Both the position numbers and the translations under genes were made by a program. This document shows, one piece after another, positions 32,701-43,110 of a DNA stretch of 64,000 bases. Numbering within the stretch: the first letter of the stretch is position 1; every line of letters starts with the position of its first letter. The stretch is from Incurvaria masculella (taxonomy: Eukaryota > Arthropoda > Insecta > Lepidoptera > Incurvariidae). The DNA lies in contig OX335643.1 in NCBI GenBank assembly GCA_946894095.1, positions 6,807,036 through 6,871,035 of the forward strand, given 5' to 3'. A model generated the notes under the pieces. It was not told the origin of the DNA. It saw nothing but the letters and a program-made list of their open reading frames with translations, and did not search any database.

Positions 32701-35205
32701 TTTAAAGAGTCATGGGCCCCATCAAAAGAATTTGCCACGGGCCCCGGATGGTATAGTTACGCCACTGAGGTCCCCCTTCTTTACTTACTAGGTGGTAGGT
32801 AAATCCCACCCGGGTTGATAGCCATTTTCATTGGCTACCAACCCGGGCGGGATTGACAAGAGGCAATGGAAATTGTCCGTGTTTTCCATCAAATTCAATG
32901 TAGCCGAGAAATATAAGGAAGGTCCTGGCATGGCACCTAGTTCCCATGTGATGTGTTGGTATTAGCCATCCATGTCCAGTTACAAAAAAGCTCATCCCCA
33001 GCACAGAATTACGAATCGATCTGTCACGCACTGACTCGTCAAAAAGCCAAGACATCTTTAATGTTTCTGACAACATGTTTGCCAGGGGGCAGGCAAAGGA
33101 CTTTTCCATACGGTCGTTTTGCAAACCAAATACGGTTCGGTTGCAGCCAGCTGTCGGCGTGCGTGGAGGCGCTGCAGTCGCTGCTGTGCCCGCTCGTGTG
33201 GCAGCAGCCGCTGCTGTCGACGATCCCGGCGGAGCTGCGGAGGGACATGCTCGAGGCACCGCTGCCGATGCTGGCGGGGCTGCTGCGCGGCGGCGGCGGC
33301 GAGGCGTGGGAGGCTCGCCTGCAGAACGTGCAGTTCGAGGAGGTACGCAAACGTTTTTTAGAGTTCCGTACCCAAAGGGTGCCAACGGAACCCTATTACT
33401 AACCTTCTGATATATGTCCGTCCGTCCGTCCGTCCGACCGTCTGTCTATCTGTCTCTCTGTCACAGGGCTGTATCTCACTAACCATAATAGGTAGGCTGA
33501 AATTTTCACCGAGTGTATATTTATTTTGCCGCTATGACAATAAATAGGTAGAATAAAAATTATTTTAAAATTCAATATAGCCGAGAGATGTGAGGAAGTT
33601 CCTGGCGTGGCACCTAGTTCCCATGTGGTGTGTTAGGCTAATATTTGACGTTCAGTATGGTATTAGCCATCCATGTTCAGTTACATAAAAAAAAAAACAA
33701 CTCACCGGCGACACAAAAATTACGGAGCGATATGGAGCAATATCGCTCCATATCGCTGAAATAATTGCCGAAAATGTATTGGGGTTGTTCTATATTGCTC
33801 CCATCTATTGCTCCACTATGTTTGGCAACAGTTGCCAAGCAATTCATTGCCTTCAAAATCGATCTCAACCTTCTCAGGGAATGCTTATCGACCTCTCCTC
33901 GAAGTCCGGCGCGAAGGTGATCTTCGAGCAGGGCGACGAGTCCACCATCATCCCGCCGGCCTGCGCCAAGACGCTCAAGGCGTCGCTGCAGCTCGAGTCG
34001 AAGCACCCGGCCGGCGACCGCGACGTCGAGAAGGCGCGCAACGTTCTCATCTCGGAGGCGTTCCTGCGCTTCTTCGCGGACGTGCTCGCCGAGTTCTGGC
34101 GGCACTTCAAGTACGGCAGGGACGCGGAGGGCGCGGCGACGGATGAGGAGGTCGTGATCTTTGACGTGAGTACTGTTTGATCCACTGTCACTATTGTCAT
34201 AGATTAAAGAGAGAGATTTGCCAGTTTGCTTATTACCGATTTTCTCGAGTTCAAACGACACTTATGAATTTCACAGGACACTATTAAGTGCAAGGAATAT
34301 TCGATGTCTCGCATCTCAAATTCGTAAGCCAACTAACTACAGTAAGTTATTTCCCACAACTCAGAAGGTAATAGATATCTAAAGTCATACATCGTACCAA
34401 ACTCATTACTAACCAGTGCTATCTCCCGTCACTGCCAGAACTAGTTACATCATCATTAAACTAAGCTTGATTCCAAATTTCGCCTAAGTAGGCGTGATGA
34501 AAATTTTACATTTTAGCTTTAAATTAATTAATGTCATGGTAAATAAACAATTTCATTGCTTTGTATTTAATGTATTGTGAAATGTGAATTGCAAAGCCAC
34601 CCGTGGACTTTTATTATCCCTATTCAACAGTGATATGACATTGGCAGTCTATCCTTTCCTCTTTAGTCTATGAAACTATAGACTAAACTACATGTGCGCG
34701 GTGGACATTCCTTAACTAAAACAAATCCAATTTCAACTTTGTTTGAAAGTGCGCTACCATCTCATCAATTTCGTGTTTCTTACTTTGGTGAATCCTTTAT
34801 TATTATTTGGTAGGGGTGTTATTAGCCATCCATGTTCAGTTACACAAAATAAACCAGTCGCCATTCCTCATCTTCCAGCGGGAGCAATTCATCAAGAGCA
34901 GCCCGTCCAAGCCGATCCAGTACTTCCTCGAGTGGTTCACCGAGACGGCCATGTTCAACCACTTCGTGCGCAACATGCGCGAGTGCTACCCGCGCCGCCG
35001 CGAGACGGCGCCGTTCGACTTCGCCGCTGTGCCCGGGCTCGTCGACGTGCCGTCGCCCGGCTTCTACGAGGCGTTCGACGAGAGGGTGACGCGGCGCCAG
35101 CTGGCGGCGGGCGCGAGGCGCCCCTCCAAGGAGCGCTGCGTGAAGAGTGCGGTCAACAAGAGGGTAAAACTGCTGAAGAACAAGCTGAGGGACTTGGTGA
35201 ATTAG
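29132..35205 (+). CDS. DENN domain protein, DENND2-like (six-exon core, 5' end unresolved)
   Basis: Join of 29132-29706, 30172-30426, 31296-31813, 33147-33342, 33878-34165 and 34879-35205. All introns are GT-AG and the junction phases (0, 0, 2, 0, 0) match. The product is about 719 residues: an acidic, Ser/Asp-rich N-terminal part (1-165), uDENN (about 166-290), a linker of about 85 residues, cDENN (about 400-550) and dDENN (about 590-660), then a basic tail. The order and motifs (LLLERKVV, an ICDKL-S-QLSACVEAL junction, a REQFIKS block) fit the DENND2 family. Members of that family are known to act as GEFs for Rab9-type GTPases on endosomal membranes; the activity here is inferred. Exons 29132, 30172, 33147, 33878 and 34879 are GC-rich against AT-rich introns full of SINEs and MITEs. 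The first exon needs one base from an upstream exon, so the gene starts further 5'. It also carries two local duplications, described separately. Confidence 0.9.
30172..30426 (+). CDS. DENND2-like exon: uDENN core
   Basis: The acceptor is tttatcttcag and the donor is tataag|gtgcgt. It has 85 codons, phase 0 at both ends. It starts VTVPPHIENLVFPE and contains the uDENN signature Y-S-L-V-L-T-N followed by FGYCRR and CMISRV. Positions 30211-30405 are duplicated 236 bp downstream. In this copy the position where uDENN domains usually have Trp after the FP motif reads Ser (DRPES), whereas the downstream copy has Trp (DRQEW). Confidence 0.9.
30447..30641 (+). pseudogene. Partial tandem copy of the uDENN exon
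   Basis: 195 bp aligning without gaps to 30211-30405, with about eleven base differences. Roughly six are silent and four amino acids change (P to Q, S to W, R to Q, G to R). The copy lacks the first 13 codons with their acceptor and the last codons with the donor. It stays open until a stop near 30710 (after LPPNI), but no splice site of the right phase flanks it (the only nearby AG, in caaatag, would shift the frame). It is therefore probably not spliced into the mRNA. The dominance of silent changes and the retained Trp suggest it was copied from, or gene-converted with, a functional exon. An assembly collapse of two haplotypes is another explanation. Confidence 0.8.
30782..31028 (-). pseudogene. 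Non-LTR retroelement C-terminal fragment in DENND2-like intron
   Basis: The minus strand reads WAGHVCR, GKRSVGKPPECWSNDI, IAGHKWRRKTGDRT with one stop, then AQQCTA: the same kind of C-terminal tail as the RTE copies but a different subfamily (ends in a CTTCTTC run). Related to 15508-15692. Confidence 0.75.
31296..31813 (+). CDS. DENND2-like exon: end of uDENN, linker, start of cDENN
   Basis: The acceptor is acaacttttcag and the donor ttaag|gtgggt, leaving phase 2. It has 172 codons plus two bases. VLQELESHHGTSDTV to FPGPGETITL is the typical bridge after uDENN. An 85-residue Lys/Ser/Pro-rich linker with repeated S/T-P-K motifs follows (possible phosphorylation sites). The cDENN start is LSVLLDSINVNLLIKIFGTLLLERKVVLICDKL. 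The last two bases 'ag' pair with the first 'c' of the next exon to give Ser. Confidence 0.9.
32313..32995 (+). repeat. SINE in DENND2-like intron, split by hAT MITE
   Basis: Second-type head at 32313, body resumes at 32768. At 32812-32855 the body contains an unusual inverted duplication (cccgggttgatagcca / ttggctaccaacccggg). It ends with ccatgtccagttaca. Confidence 0.85.
32462..32767. mobile_element. hAT-type MITE inside a SINE
   Basis: 306 bp with 12-bp TIRs CAGTGGCGTAAC / GTTACGCCACTG and a perfect 8-bp duplication AGGTCCCC (32454-32461 and 32768-32775). TIR start and 8-bp duplication are the hAT signature. It interrupts a plus-strand SINE in an intron of the DENND2-like gene. Confidence 0.85.
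33147..33342 (+). CDS. DENND2-like exon: cDENN middle
   Basis: The acceptor is cggttgcag and the donor gaggag|gtacgc. It has one base plus 65 codons and ends in phase 0. QLSACVEALQSLLCPLVWQQPLL is the cDENN helix after the LLLERK strand, and EAPLPMLAGLL matches the 'P-PF-GL' element of the family. A run of Gly codons (GGGGE) interrupts the usual loop. A truncated GTTCCGTACC repeat begins about 12 bases after the donor. Confidence 0.9.
33354..33570 (+). repeat. GTTCCGTACC repeat in DENND2-like intron
   Basis: Starts 12 bases after the donor of exon 33147-33342; 3' truncated and joined to a SINE tail. Confidence 0.85.
33572..33699 (+). repeat. SINE 3' part in DENND2-like intron
   Basis: ttcctggcgtggcacctag to ccatgttcagttaca plus A tract. 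Confidence 0.85.
33878..34165 (+). CDS. DENND2-like exon: end of cDENN and dDENN start
   Basis: The acceptor is accttctcag and the donor tttgac|gtgagt. It has 96 codons, phase 0 at both ends. It opens GMLIDLSSKSG (the 'V-DL' strand), has IIPPACAKTLKASL (the 'PP-L--AL' helix), and RNVLISEAFLRFFADVLAEFWRH, the conserved dDENN helix 'SEAFLRFF'. A SINE tail lies about 180 bases upstream in the intron. Confidence 0.9.
34812..34858 (+). repeat. SINE 3' tail abutting the last acceptor
   Basis: attagccatccatgttcag to a short A-rich tail, 20 bases before exon 34879. Confidence 0.75.
34879..35205 (+). CDS. DENND2-like terminal coding exon: dDENN end and basic tail
   Basis: The acceptor is catcttccag. 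It has 108 codons and a TAG stop at 35203-35205. REQFIKSSPSKPIQYFLEWFTETAMFNHFVR is the most conserved dDENN block of DENND2 proteins. The last 45 residues are basic (RRQLAAGARRPSKERC, NKRVKLLKNKLRDLVN). The last coding part from 35056 and the following 3'UTR form the first unit of a threefold tandem repeat. The SINE tail at 34812-34858 ends about 20 bases before the exon and supplies part of the acceptor region. Confidence 0.9.
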   Translation, partial: REQFIKSSPSKPIQYFLEWFTETAMFNHFVRNMRECYPRRRETAPFDFAAVPGLVDVPSPGFYEAFDERVTRRQLAAGARRPSKERCVKSAVNKRVKLLKNKLRDLVN

Positions 35206-35860
35206 TGACTGTTGAAAATTACTCTACTCGCCGACGGGCGATGCTGTGAAAGGATCGGTGCACTGCGTGTTAATAATACAAGTAGCGCCATCTCTTGTTG
35301 GTTATCTCCGAGTAAAGCTTAGGTACAAGAAAGAGCTATACGATATTGATTTGCCCGGCTTCTACGACTTGAAGAGTGGGTAGTGCGGCGCCAACTAGTG
35401 GCGGTGGCGAGGTGCGTGAAGAGTACGGTGAACGTGAGGCTGAAGACGAAGCTGCTGAAGACTTGTAACGGTTTTTGCTACTCGCTGACAGGTGGCGCTG
35501 TGAGATGATTGATGCACTGCGTGTTTGCTACTAGCCGGCGGCCAGTAAATTTATTGTTGCACTTCACGCAAAAATATAACTAGAGCCATCTGTTGATAAT
35601 TAAGATTTATTTACAATATAAATCTATTAGATTTTGAATTTCCCGGCTTCTACGAGGTGTCTGAAGGGCGGGTAGTTAGTAACCCAGCGCCACTTAACAG
35701 GTAAGAGATGAGTCTCCACTTAGTGCCGACAGGTGGCGCTGTGAAAGGATTGGTGCACTGCATGATAAAAGTGCAAGTATTGCACCTCTTTATGATTGTC
35801 ACTGAGTGGATAGATCTATGTATATTGGTTTTTACATAGATCTATTCAATTTTGAATAAA
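35056..35860 (+). repeat. Tandem triplication of terminal-exon end plus 3'UTR
   Basis: Three diverged units start at 35056, 35354 and 35642, each opening with cccggcttctacga and spaced 298 and 288 bp apart. Each unit contains a copy of the last codons and of the 3'UTR ('gatgctgtgaaaggat.ggtgcactgc'). Only unit 1 is coding. Units 2 and 3 carry substitutions, deletions and stops, and unit 3 has lost most of the coding part. They lie in what should be the 3'UTR, since the first AATAAA after the stop is at 35855-35860. Confidence 0.85.
35855..35860 (+). terminator. Candidate polyadenylation signal of the DENND2-like gene
   Basis: The first AATAAA after the stop codon, 650 bases downstream, at the end of the third tandem unit. 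It would give a 3'UTR containing the two decayed exon copies. No transcript evidence is visible in sequence. Confidence 0.45.
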
Positions 35861-37019
35861 CACATTTTCCGTTTGTTTCGATGTGATCTGTTTCGATTTG
35901 TTTTCTGTTACAAAAACGAATCCTTTGACACATTTAACGTGATGCATTGCTCTAGTAGTGCCTAAAGGTAACAATTCGGCTAGAAGTATAATGTCAAGTT
36001 TTGTGAACATAATACATAGAGAAACCGTTCTAGCATTATGACAGCGTATCGAGATTGCCAGGTGGTATTTGTCCCACTTTTTAAATTAAATTAAAAGTGG
36101 ACATCAAATAAAATGTTTGACAACAGTTTATTTACGTCTGTAAAAGTAATTAAAGGTTCTATTTAATTAGTTGTCAAGAGATGGCGCCACAGCACTAGTT
36201 AGCCAGCGGCGAGTAGTTAGTGTGCTATTTTAGTGTGAGCAATACGTCATACATATTCCAGTGTCTGCAATGTTAGTGCCTAGTAAGCGAATTAGTACAG
36301 TGCCTATAGATATCTTAGTGCTATAGCTGTTCTATAAGGTCCAGCAAAGAAACTATGGATAATTTAGTTGTTAAATTTATTATTATTGTTGAGTCGTTAA
36401 AGAGATACGGATTCAATCTAAAGACTGAATCTAGTAAAGATGTGAAACTAAGGAGGAATGATCTAGAATTTGTGTAGTACCTACTAAGAGTCCGTTTGAT
36501 TTAAACTGTCTGAGACAAAAATATAATGGGGTTTTTAAAATCTTTAGAGTCTGATTCTTTCCATGAGAATTTGGAGCAGTTTTCCTACTTAATTGAATAC
36601 TGGTAGATCGCATAATGGCAATTTTGAATTAAAAGCAGTTTGCTAAATTTATTATTTGTAATTTTTATGTTTTAAATATCGTGTACAGAATCACGACAAA
36701 TTGCTAGCTTCCATTCCATGCAATATCGATGAAAGAATAGATGGTGTCTTCTCTGCCTACCCTTTTATGGTCGCGGCATGCACCATACGTTTGTTGAATG
36801 GTGTTGTCTTTATTTGTGTCATGTAAAGTGCCTTATATCCTTCGAAACCTCTTTAGTTATAAATATGGATGGCCTAGTGGGCCTCCATCGACCCGAGGTT
36901 GGGTTTGATCAAGAGTAAAGATGGATTTAATATCCAATTCAGTAGGTCTATTACAAGTTACGCATCACTTATCACTAAATTGCTTCAATAACCTATTTTT
37001 AAAAACCTTTTTTCTTGAC
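35861..37019. other. Downstream of the DENND2-like gene, little visible
   Basis: Around 36170-36230 there is a weak inverted echo of the terminal-exon unit (agagatggcgccac, cggcgagtag). Around 36865-36905 a tRNA-like word pair (ggcctagtggg, ggttgggtttgatc) suggests a SINE head remnant. Otherwise AT-rich. Confidence 0.35.
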
Positions 37020-37127
37020 AGACAATCCGTCAGTCAGTCAGTGTTTGCGTCCACTGCTGGACATACGCCTCTCCAATTTTCCTCCAGTCCTCCCGGCCCT
37101 CGGCGGTACGGAACCACTGCTTTCCGC
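37020..37127 (-). pseudogene. RTE-type 3' end fragment
   Basis: About 108 bp matching the 3' end of the RTE copies (gtccactgctggacatacgc) in minus orientation. Confidence 0.75.
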
Positions 37128-37209
37128 CGAATAAAAAAATCAGAAGTCCAATAAACTTTAAGGAAATATTATTTCTAATTTTAACCAACAAAGAGCGTAT
37201 CCGTAATAT

Positions 37210-37768
37210 TATTCCCGGAGGTCACGACATGTTTGGTCACGATAAGGTAAATGGCTAAATCTGGATTCACATGTTAGAGACCAACCCTCAGATGCGAAAT
37301 ATGTCGGTCTGCCTGCGCCAAGTGGTTGCGTTACCTAGATTGGCTATATAAATAGATGTTAGTATGTAGCTGCTAATGAACAATACTGATTGTCTAGAAA
37401 TATTGTACCTATTAATTATGCACCAATTACTAGTCGGTTTTTTAATGAAATACTTAAATATACCTAAAGTTATATCTGTAACCTAAATTGCCTATAACTA
37501 CGAAATTAATCCAAATATTTGTTCAGTTTTGGTATTACTAAGTAAGTATGTAGTGATACTTTCATGCTGCATTATTTGTAGCCAATTACCTTATCATATA
37601 TTTTTCTTGTAACGATAACTACTTTTTCAGGCGCATTTTCTAGGCAACGCAACCACTTGGCGCAGGCAGACCGACACATTTAGCTTCATATAGTTGGTCT
37701 TTATCCTGTAAACCCAGTTTCAGCCATTTACGTTATCGTTACCATTTTTGTCGCGACCTCCTAGTCTA
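37210..37768 (+). mobile_element. TIR element family 1, intact 559-bp copy
   Basis: It starts TATTCCCGGAGGTCACGACA, ends with the inverted GTCGCGACCTCCTAGTCTA, and is flanked by TAT (37207-37209 and 37769-37771). The inverted terminal repeats are about 130 bp. It is non-coding and AT-rich inside. The superfamily is not resolved: a 3-bp target duplication and long TIRs do not fit a single insect family cleanly. Confidence 0.8.
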
Positions 37769-38196
37769 TATATATTACATTTATATTATTCAATATTTCG
37801 ACACAAATATTAAAAATCATTGCGGACTGAACACTTTTGACTGAAAGAAATCGGTTAGGGAAAGTGTATTTAGTTGTCAAGTGTATTTCTATTCATCAAT
37901 TATAAATTTGGCTTCCATTTATGTTGTCTGTCTTTAAAAAAAATGCCTTCCTTATTTTCTGATTTGAGTTTTGGCTCTTGCTTAGGATAGAAGATCTGAT
38001 CGGACATAGGTGTGTATCTAAATTGAACAATCAATCTAAAAACACATGTAATTAAAAAAAAATATTGTTTTAAAACATAATCTAAAAATAACATTGAATG
38101 TAGTGGAAGGATTCTTATTAGTATTTCTCCAAGCCATTTTTTTCGCCTCACCTAACATGGCTATATTGGACATTTATAATGAATTTGTTGCTTTAA

Positions 38197-38565
38197 GGTC
38201 GGCCCGTAAGCATCACAGAATTTCGCCTCCCATACAAACGTAGTTTACTAATAATTTCAAAACCACTGTTCCAACTTACTTGATATTTGGTATCTAATAT
38301 TAGGCTACAAATATCTGTGTCTGCATGTCTTTTTTTTTTTCGGAAAATGTATTCTGGGTGAAACCACAGAGAAAACAAAGTTCGTATGAAGATTTTTTTT
38401 TTGCTTTCATTTCATTCAGTTTGGATTTTTCAAAAAAACAAAAGCATGCAGACACAGATATTTGTTACCTGATATTAGATATTAAATATCAATTAAATTG
38501 GAACAGCGGTTTCCAAATGATTAGTAAACTACGTTTGTATGGGGAGCATAGCTTACGGGCCGTTC
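38197..38565. mobile_element. TTAA MITE family L (long TIR)
   Basis: 369 bp between TTAA at 38193-38196 and 38566-38569. Inverted arms of about 125 bp begin GGTCGGCCCGTAAGC at left; both arms include AGTTTACTAAT-type and CAGACACAGATATTTGT-type sequence. Non-coding. Confidence 0.8.
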
Positions 38566-39649
38566 TTAAAGGGTATTTCTTAATACAGACTTGTCGTTAC
38601 CCCATACAAATGTTTCATCATCCTTGATACCTTGAATCAAATTTATGTTAAAATGCTGTAACAATTGCAATGTTATTAATAATTTTACCCTCTTAAATCG
38701 ATTGGAACCTTAGCAATATATTACTATATTTATAGAACATTCCTAGCGTTGGCACCGATTTTTTTATTATTTTATGTTAGACTAGGACCCACCAGAGGCC
38801 ATGTGGTAACGTAAGTCAGCGTTTCACGTTAAGTGTAAATATATTTTTTTATCTTTTGGACCCAAATGTTTCTTGAGTAATGGAAAATTGGAAAAACAAA
38901 AAAATCATTTGAAAATTGCAACAAATAATGGTTTATAGAATCAAGAAGATATGTTTTCACATTACCTAAATGTGGGTCATTTGATGTAGAATGTTTACGG
39001 TTATGTAGTTGCAAGTGAAGTTCATATAAAAAAATCGTTTTAATTTTTAAACCTTGTCTTGACTAGACGGATATGTGCCTGATATACAGAATTACTTGTT
39101 TTAGTTAATATTTTAAGGTTATTATTATTATTATTAAATATACGATATTAAACAAGTTGTGTTTTCATGTTAATTATAGTCACATCGAAACCACTGGCAG
39201 CTCCGGAACCGGAGAAAATGGTCCAACATAACAAACTTTACCAGTTAGCATGGTACGAAATGCAGCTGAACGTATTTAATCACTCACTTGAGTGTTAACC
39301 CGGCCTGTTTTTTACCATGGTCACCACATGCATTGCCTATGATACCGTCTTTTATAAGGGAAATTAATGGTTTAAAGCTGGAATTTATCTGCCGGCTTTA
39401 AACCATTAAAAAAATTACAACCTCAATCCTGGCCGACTATTTTCTGATTACAAAATCGACTTTGGGGACGACAGCAATTAGATTGATGTCTCAATCATTG
39501 CAGTCAAAATACCTTAGAGTAGAATCTAGGAGCATTGCATCGCATATAATCGAGAAATTTGTTAGCTGACGTACGTTGTGACGTTAGCTGTGAATGGCTC
39601 ATCGGTAGAGTAGTGGACATATAATCCAAAGGTCGCAAGTTCAAATCTT

Positions 39650-39960
39650 ATTTCAGAAGTTTGTCCCAGACCTTAGATCTAAAAGGATTCTATGAGACCC
39701 ACTCCAATTTTCAAAAACTACCAACCAATGTGCATGCCACTCGCAAAAACCGTCGCAGACATATTGGAGGGTATATGTGGGTGGGAATTGGCTTGGTGAA
39801 CGCATTTCTAGATCATATTTGCGCGCGATGGCGATCTTTAGAACCGTGGCATACGACACGCGTCCAGCTTTCCATAAGATTATATGTACACATTGTCCAT
39901 ACGGCGGAGTCGCGATAACGGCCACTTGCCACTTCCTTTTCTCTTTTGTGCTCCAGACTA
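39650..39960. repeat. Dispersed repeat of unknown type, copy 1
   Basis: Shares ordered words (tgcatgccac, gtgggtggga, gaacgcattt, gcgcgcg, ggcatac) with 42935-43110 and 43745-43990. Frames in it are not conserved between copies. Upstream at 39595-39650 is a tRNA-like head (ggctcatcggtagagtag, caagttcaaatctt), so it may be another SINE. Confidence 0.45.
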
Positions 39961-40421
39961 AAACATTTTCGGATTATTTTCAAAACCATGTCGTTCTAAA
40001 ACCTCAAATGATGAATGCTATTGCTTTATTTGAAGTTATTATTCCTACCGCCAAAATCAACATTCCAATCATCACACCTGGCATATTAATCGCATGTAGT
40101 CCGGGTATTCGCAAAATCGCATGGAGACAACCTTGGATTTAAATGGGAAATTTTCTTCCATTTCAATAAAATTTAATTGTATTCACTGACTACAACAGCG
40201 GTTCGAGAGACGATATATCGACTATAAGATTTTATGTAATTTTTATTCACGCCTTTGTCACGACGGACTAGCATGTTTGAGTTTATTTGGCCTATTCGTA
40301 TTTTCGAGAGGATTAAAGGAAATTGTATTTGTGATGGTATACTGGTTTGGCGTGAGCACCACAGACTGTCAAGATAAACAAACATTTTAACAAAAAAACC
40401 CGACTTCAAAAAAGTAATAAA

Positions 40422-40532
40422 GCGAAGTTCCTGGCATGGCACCTAATTCCTTCGGGAATGTGGTGTATTGGGCTAATATCATAACGGTAGTTGTGTGGTA
40501 TTAGCCACCCATGTCACGTTGCATAAAAAAAG
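40422..40532 (+). repeat. SINE 3' part
   Basis: gttcctggcatggcacctaa to cacccatgtcacgttgcat plus A tract. Confidence 0.8.
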
Positions 40533-40627
40533 TATTCCAAAGTCAAATTATTATTAAAAATATTAATATAAAAAAATATCTAAAGCGGCAGGTTTGTAAC
40601 TACATACATAGTTGACAACCTTGGATA

Positions 40628-41106
40628 CCTTGGCTGACACCGACTCCAAAAATAACATTAAATGTAACTACAATAATTGCAATTATTTGTTTTTTTATTT
40701 GCCAACCGAGTATTGTGAATTTGCTCCTAAGAATTCAAGAGTTTCGTTTCTTTGTCAAAGATTCCATAAATAGAACCTCACCAAACTCTTATCAAACTAC
40801 CCTTGAAGTAAATCCTTTCAAATAAAAGAAGAATCATCGAAATCGGTTGGCGTGATATCGAGTTATTTGTCCATTTGTCGCGCACATACTTAATGCAAAT
40901 CCATGACTTATACGGTTTTCTAATGGATGTCATTGTCAGAACTGGACCAAATTGAAATGGGACCACACGGGAAGCACCAGCTTTCAAATAAAAAAAGAAT
41001 CATCAAAATCGGTTCACCCAATCGAAAAGTTAAAAGAAGTTACTGAGGTAACAAACATAAAAAAACGCTCGAATTGAGAACCACCCTCTTTTTTGAAGTC
41101 GGTTAA
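40628..41106 (+). repeat. CCGACTTCAAA repeat, second copy
   Basis: Matches 488-950: ttggctgacaccgactc at left, gaaatcggttggcgtgatat and tcaaaatcggttcaccca inside, tttttgaagtcggttaaaaa at right. It has no left inverted arm and no telomeric repeat. Confidence 0.8.
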
Positions 41107-41355
41107 AAACTCACCCGCTTGTATAGATCCTGTTATTTAGCGACCGTTTGTTGTGGTGTGTGTGGTCTAGCGTTGCCCTGAAGCAGTTGTGGGCTAGAGC
41201 AATTGACCAGCCATCATGGTTTGCAATTGTTGACAAATACAGATCTGCCATAAAATCTTAGGAAGCTGTAGCGCTGGTCGACCATATACCAACTTTTGCT
41301 TAAATCTAGCCGGTTCCCCTGGGTTTCACCATTGTGTTGAGTTTATGATTATCGT

Positions 41356-41649
41356 TCATGAATCCCGAATAATCCTGCTAATTCTGACGTGGTTTGCGAT
41401 GGATCTGCTTCCACGATCAATTCTATTGTCTCTGGCCGTCCACGGGGTCCTGTAGGTCAAAATTTCCAAAACGAAAACGTTGGAAAATTCCGTGTTTTCT
41501 TTTGCAGTAGCTTCCCCATACACATCATTAATCCTTCGACCTGTTTCTGCAGCACTGGTGCCACGGTAAAACTCTTCAGTGAGAATGGTCAAATGGAAGT
41601 AGGTATGGTCCAAAAGCCTGCCACGTATTCCTTGACATATTTGAAGCAA
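41356..41649 (-). pseudogene. mariner transposase N-terminal remnant
   Basis: The minus strand reads EEFYRGTSAAETGRRINDVYGEATAKENTEF, the first helix-turn-helix of mariner transposases, followed by a frameshifted second helix region. The catalytic domain is not found upstream or downstream. About 200 bp at 41602-41840 contain an inverted ggtatggtccaaa pair that may be remnants of the element's ends. Confidence 0.65.
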
Positions 41650-41839
41650 AAAAGGTTCTACCTTTTTTTTTTTTTGTTGTCAAACTTAAAAAAAATTGTC
41701 ATACCCATACATTTTTGTAAATACCTACACACAAAATGTATGGGGAGGACGATTTTTTTTTCAGTCGTACAAAAGTATGTTTTCTACCTTTTTTGTTCCA
41801 AATATGCCAAGGATGGTTAACGTTTGGACCATACCTCCG

Positions 41840-42849
41840 TTAACACCCTGTATTTTACGAACACAATATTGTGGTGTTTCAAACTTCATACTTCCTTTCC
41901 ATTTGTAATCGGATGATAAGAGAAAAAAAAACATTAAATGGCCACTAATAATGAGAGGAAAAGAAAAAATCCTGCCAAGTTTTCTAAGCTAGAGCTTCAG
42001 AAGATCGAAACATATTGTTTCTAAGGACTGGACCAATGAAACGAGCCCACGACGTTCGTGACAACAAGCTGACCAATCTGGATGCTTTCCCAAATTTTCA
42101 ATAAACAAAGGCCAGTCACTCCGCTCTGTGGAGAAAGAAAAGCCAGGGCAGTTCGTCCCCGGCCACCGCTCCGTGCAGCAGCACGTTTTGGAGTCTTCGT
42201 CGCGACCAGCTAGGCGTTTTCAAAAGTAGCTCCCAAGAAGGAGCCTTCCTAATTTCAAGATTTCAAGGAGTAGCATTTTGTGTAGTGGAGCCTTGAGGTC
42301 ACCTAGCCAAGGGGCTTTAAGTGCAGTGAAGTGTCGTCGTACGTGGTGCCTTAAGCCCGCGACCAGCTGAGACGTCATTCGTGGTGGTTTGGGCCCGCGA
42401 CTAGCAGAGTCGGCCTTCGAACCTGCCGTTCTACTCCACTCCACACAACCAGGCTAGAGCCTGTCATCGCTGCTTTTGCGGTTTTACCAGCCCAGCTGTT
42501 TGGCCGGTTAGCTGATCCTGCCCGTCACGCGTTCCGGAGGGTATGAAATCAGAATGTAACAAAATCATCCGCATTTTGGGTTTATTTAAATTCTTCCTCA
42601 AGTTAAACGTCTACCACTGTGGGATCATTCCGTTATCCCGGCCATGTTGCAAATCAGTTCTAACACTAACATTTTCCATGATTCTTGATTGATACCACAG
42701 GGGAAAGGCTATTCACATACTCGACTTTGTAGGGCGTGGTACTCCATAGATTTGAACCCTGACCTGTCATTCCGACTAAGTTCTCCGAGATACTTCTTCA
42801 TCAGCGACTTGCAGTCTATGTATAGAACCTGCCGTCAATACTATGCGTC
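41840..42849. other. No recognised gene; GC-richer middle
   Basis: 42130-42520 is GC-richer and repeats the phrase cgcgaccagct three times in loose form; possibly the 5' part of the Penelope-type terminal fragment at 42850, unproven. Confidence 0.3.
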
Positions 42850-42950
42850 GTAATCTTTTCGACAAGTAAAATCGCTTTAAAAACCCCTATAAAAGCGGTT
42901 GTCTAGACTCAGGATTCCTGATTACTGATTACGGAATTCCAGAAAGAGGC
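42850..42950 (-). repeat. Inverted copy of the Penelope-type terminal fragment
   Basis: The minus strand matches 53862-53950 (aattccgtaatcag, tcctgagtct, ccgcttttat). The hammerhead-like words are absent. Confidence 0.6.
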
Positions 42951-43110
42951 CTACTATTGGGGTTAGGAAGCCACAGAACGTGGTGACTTGACGAACGCAT
43001 TTTGGGGACAAATTCGCGCGCGGTGTCAATGTTTAAACTGCATGGCATACTTCGCTCGTAACGACCACATGACAGTCTCCTTCCTTTTCCCTTCTGTAGT
43101 GTTATAGTTA
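42935..43110. repeat. Dispersed repeat of unknown type, copy 2
   Basis: gacgaacgcattttggggac, gcgcgcggtgtcaatg, catggcatacttcg as in the other copies. Confidence 0.45.

Noticed and set aside
32828..33410. Ala/Arg-rich frames on both strands around exon 33147-33342
   Set aside because: Off-frame readings of a GC-rich exon joined to intron sequence.
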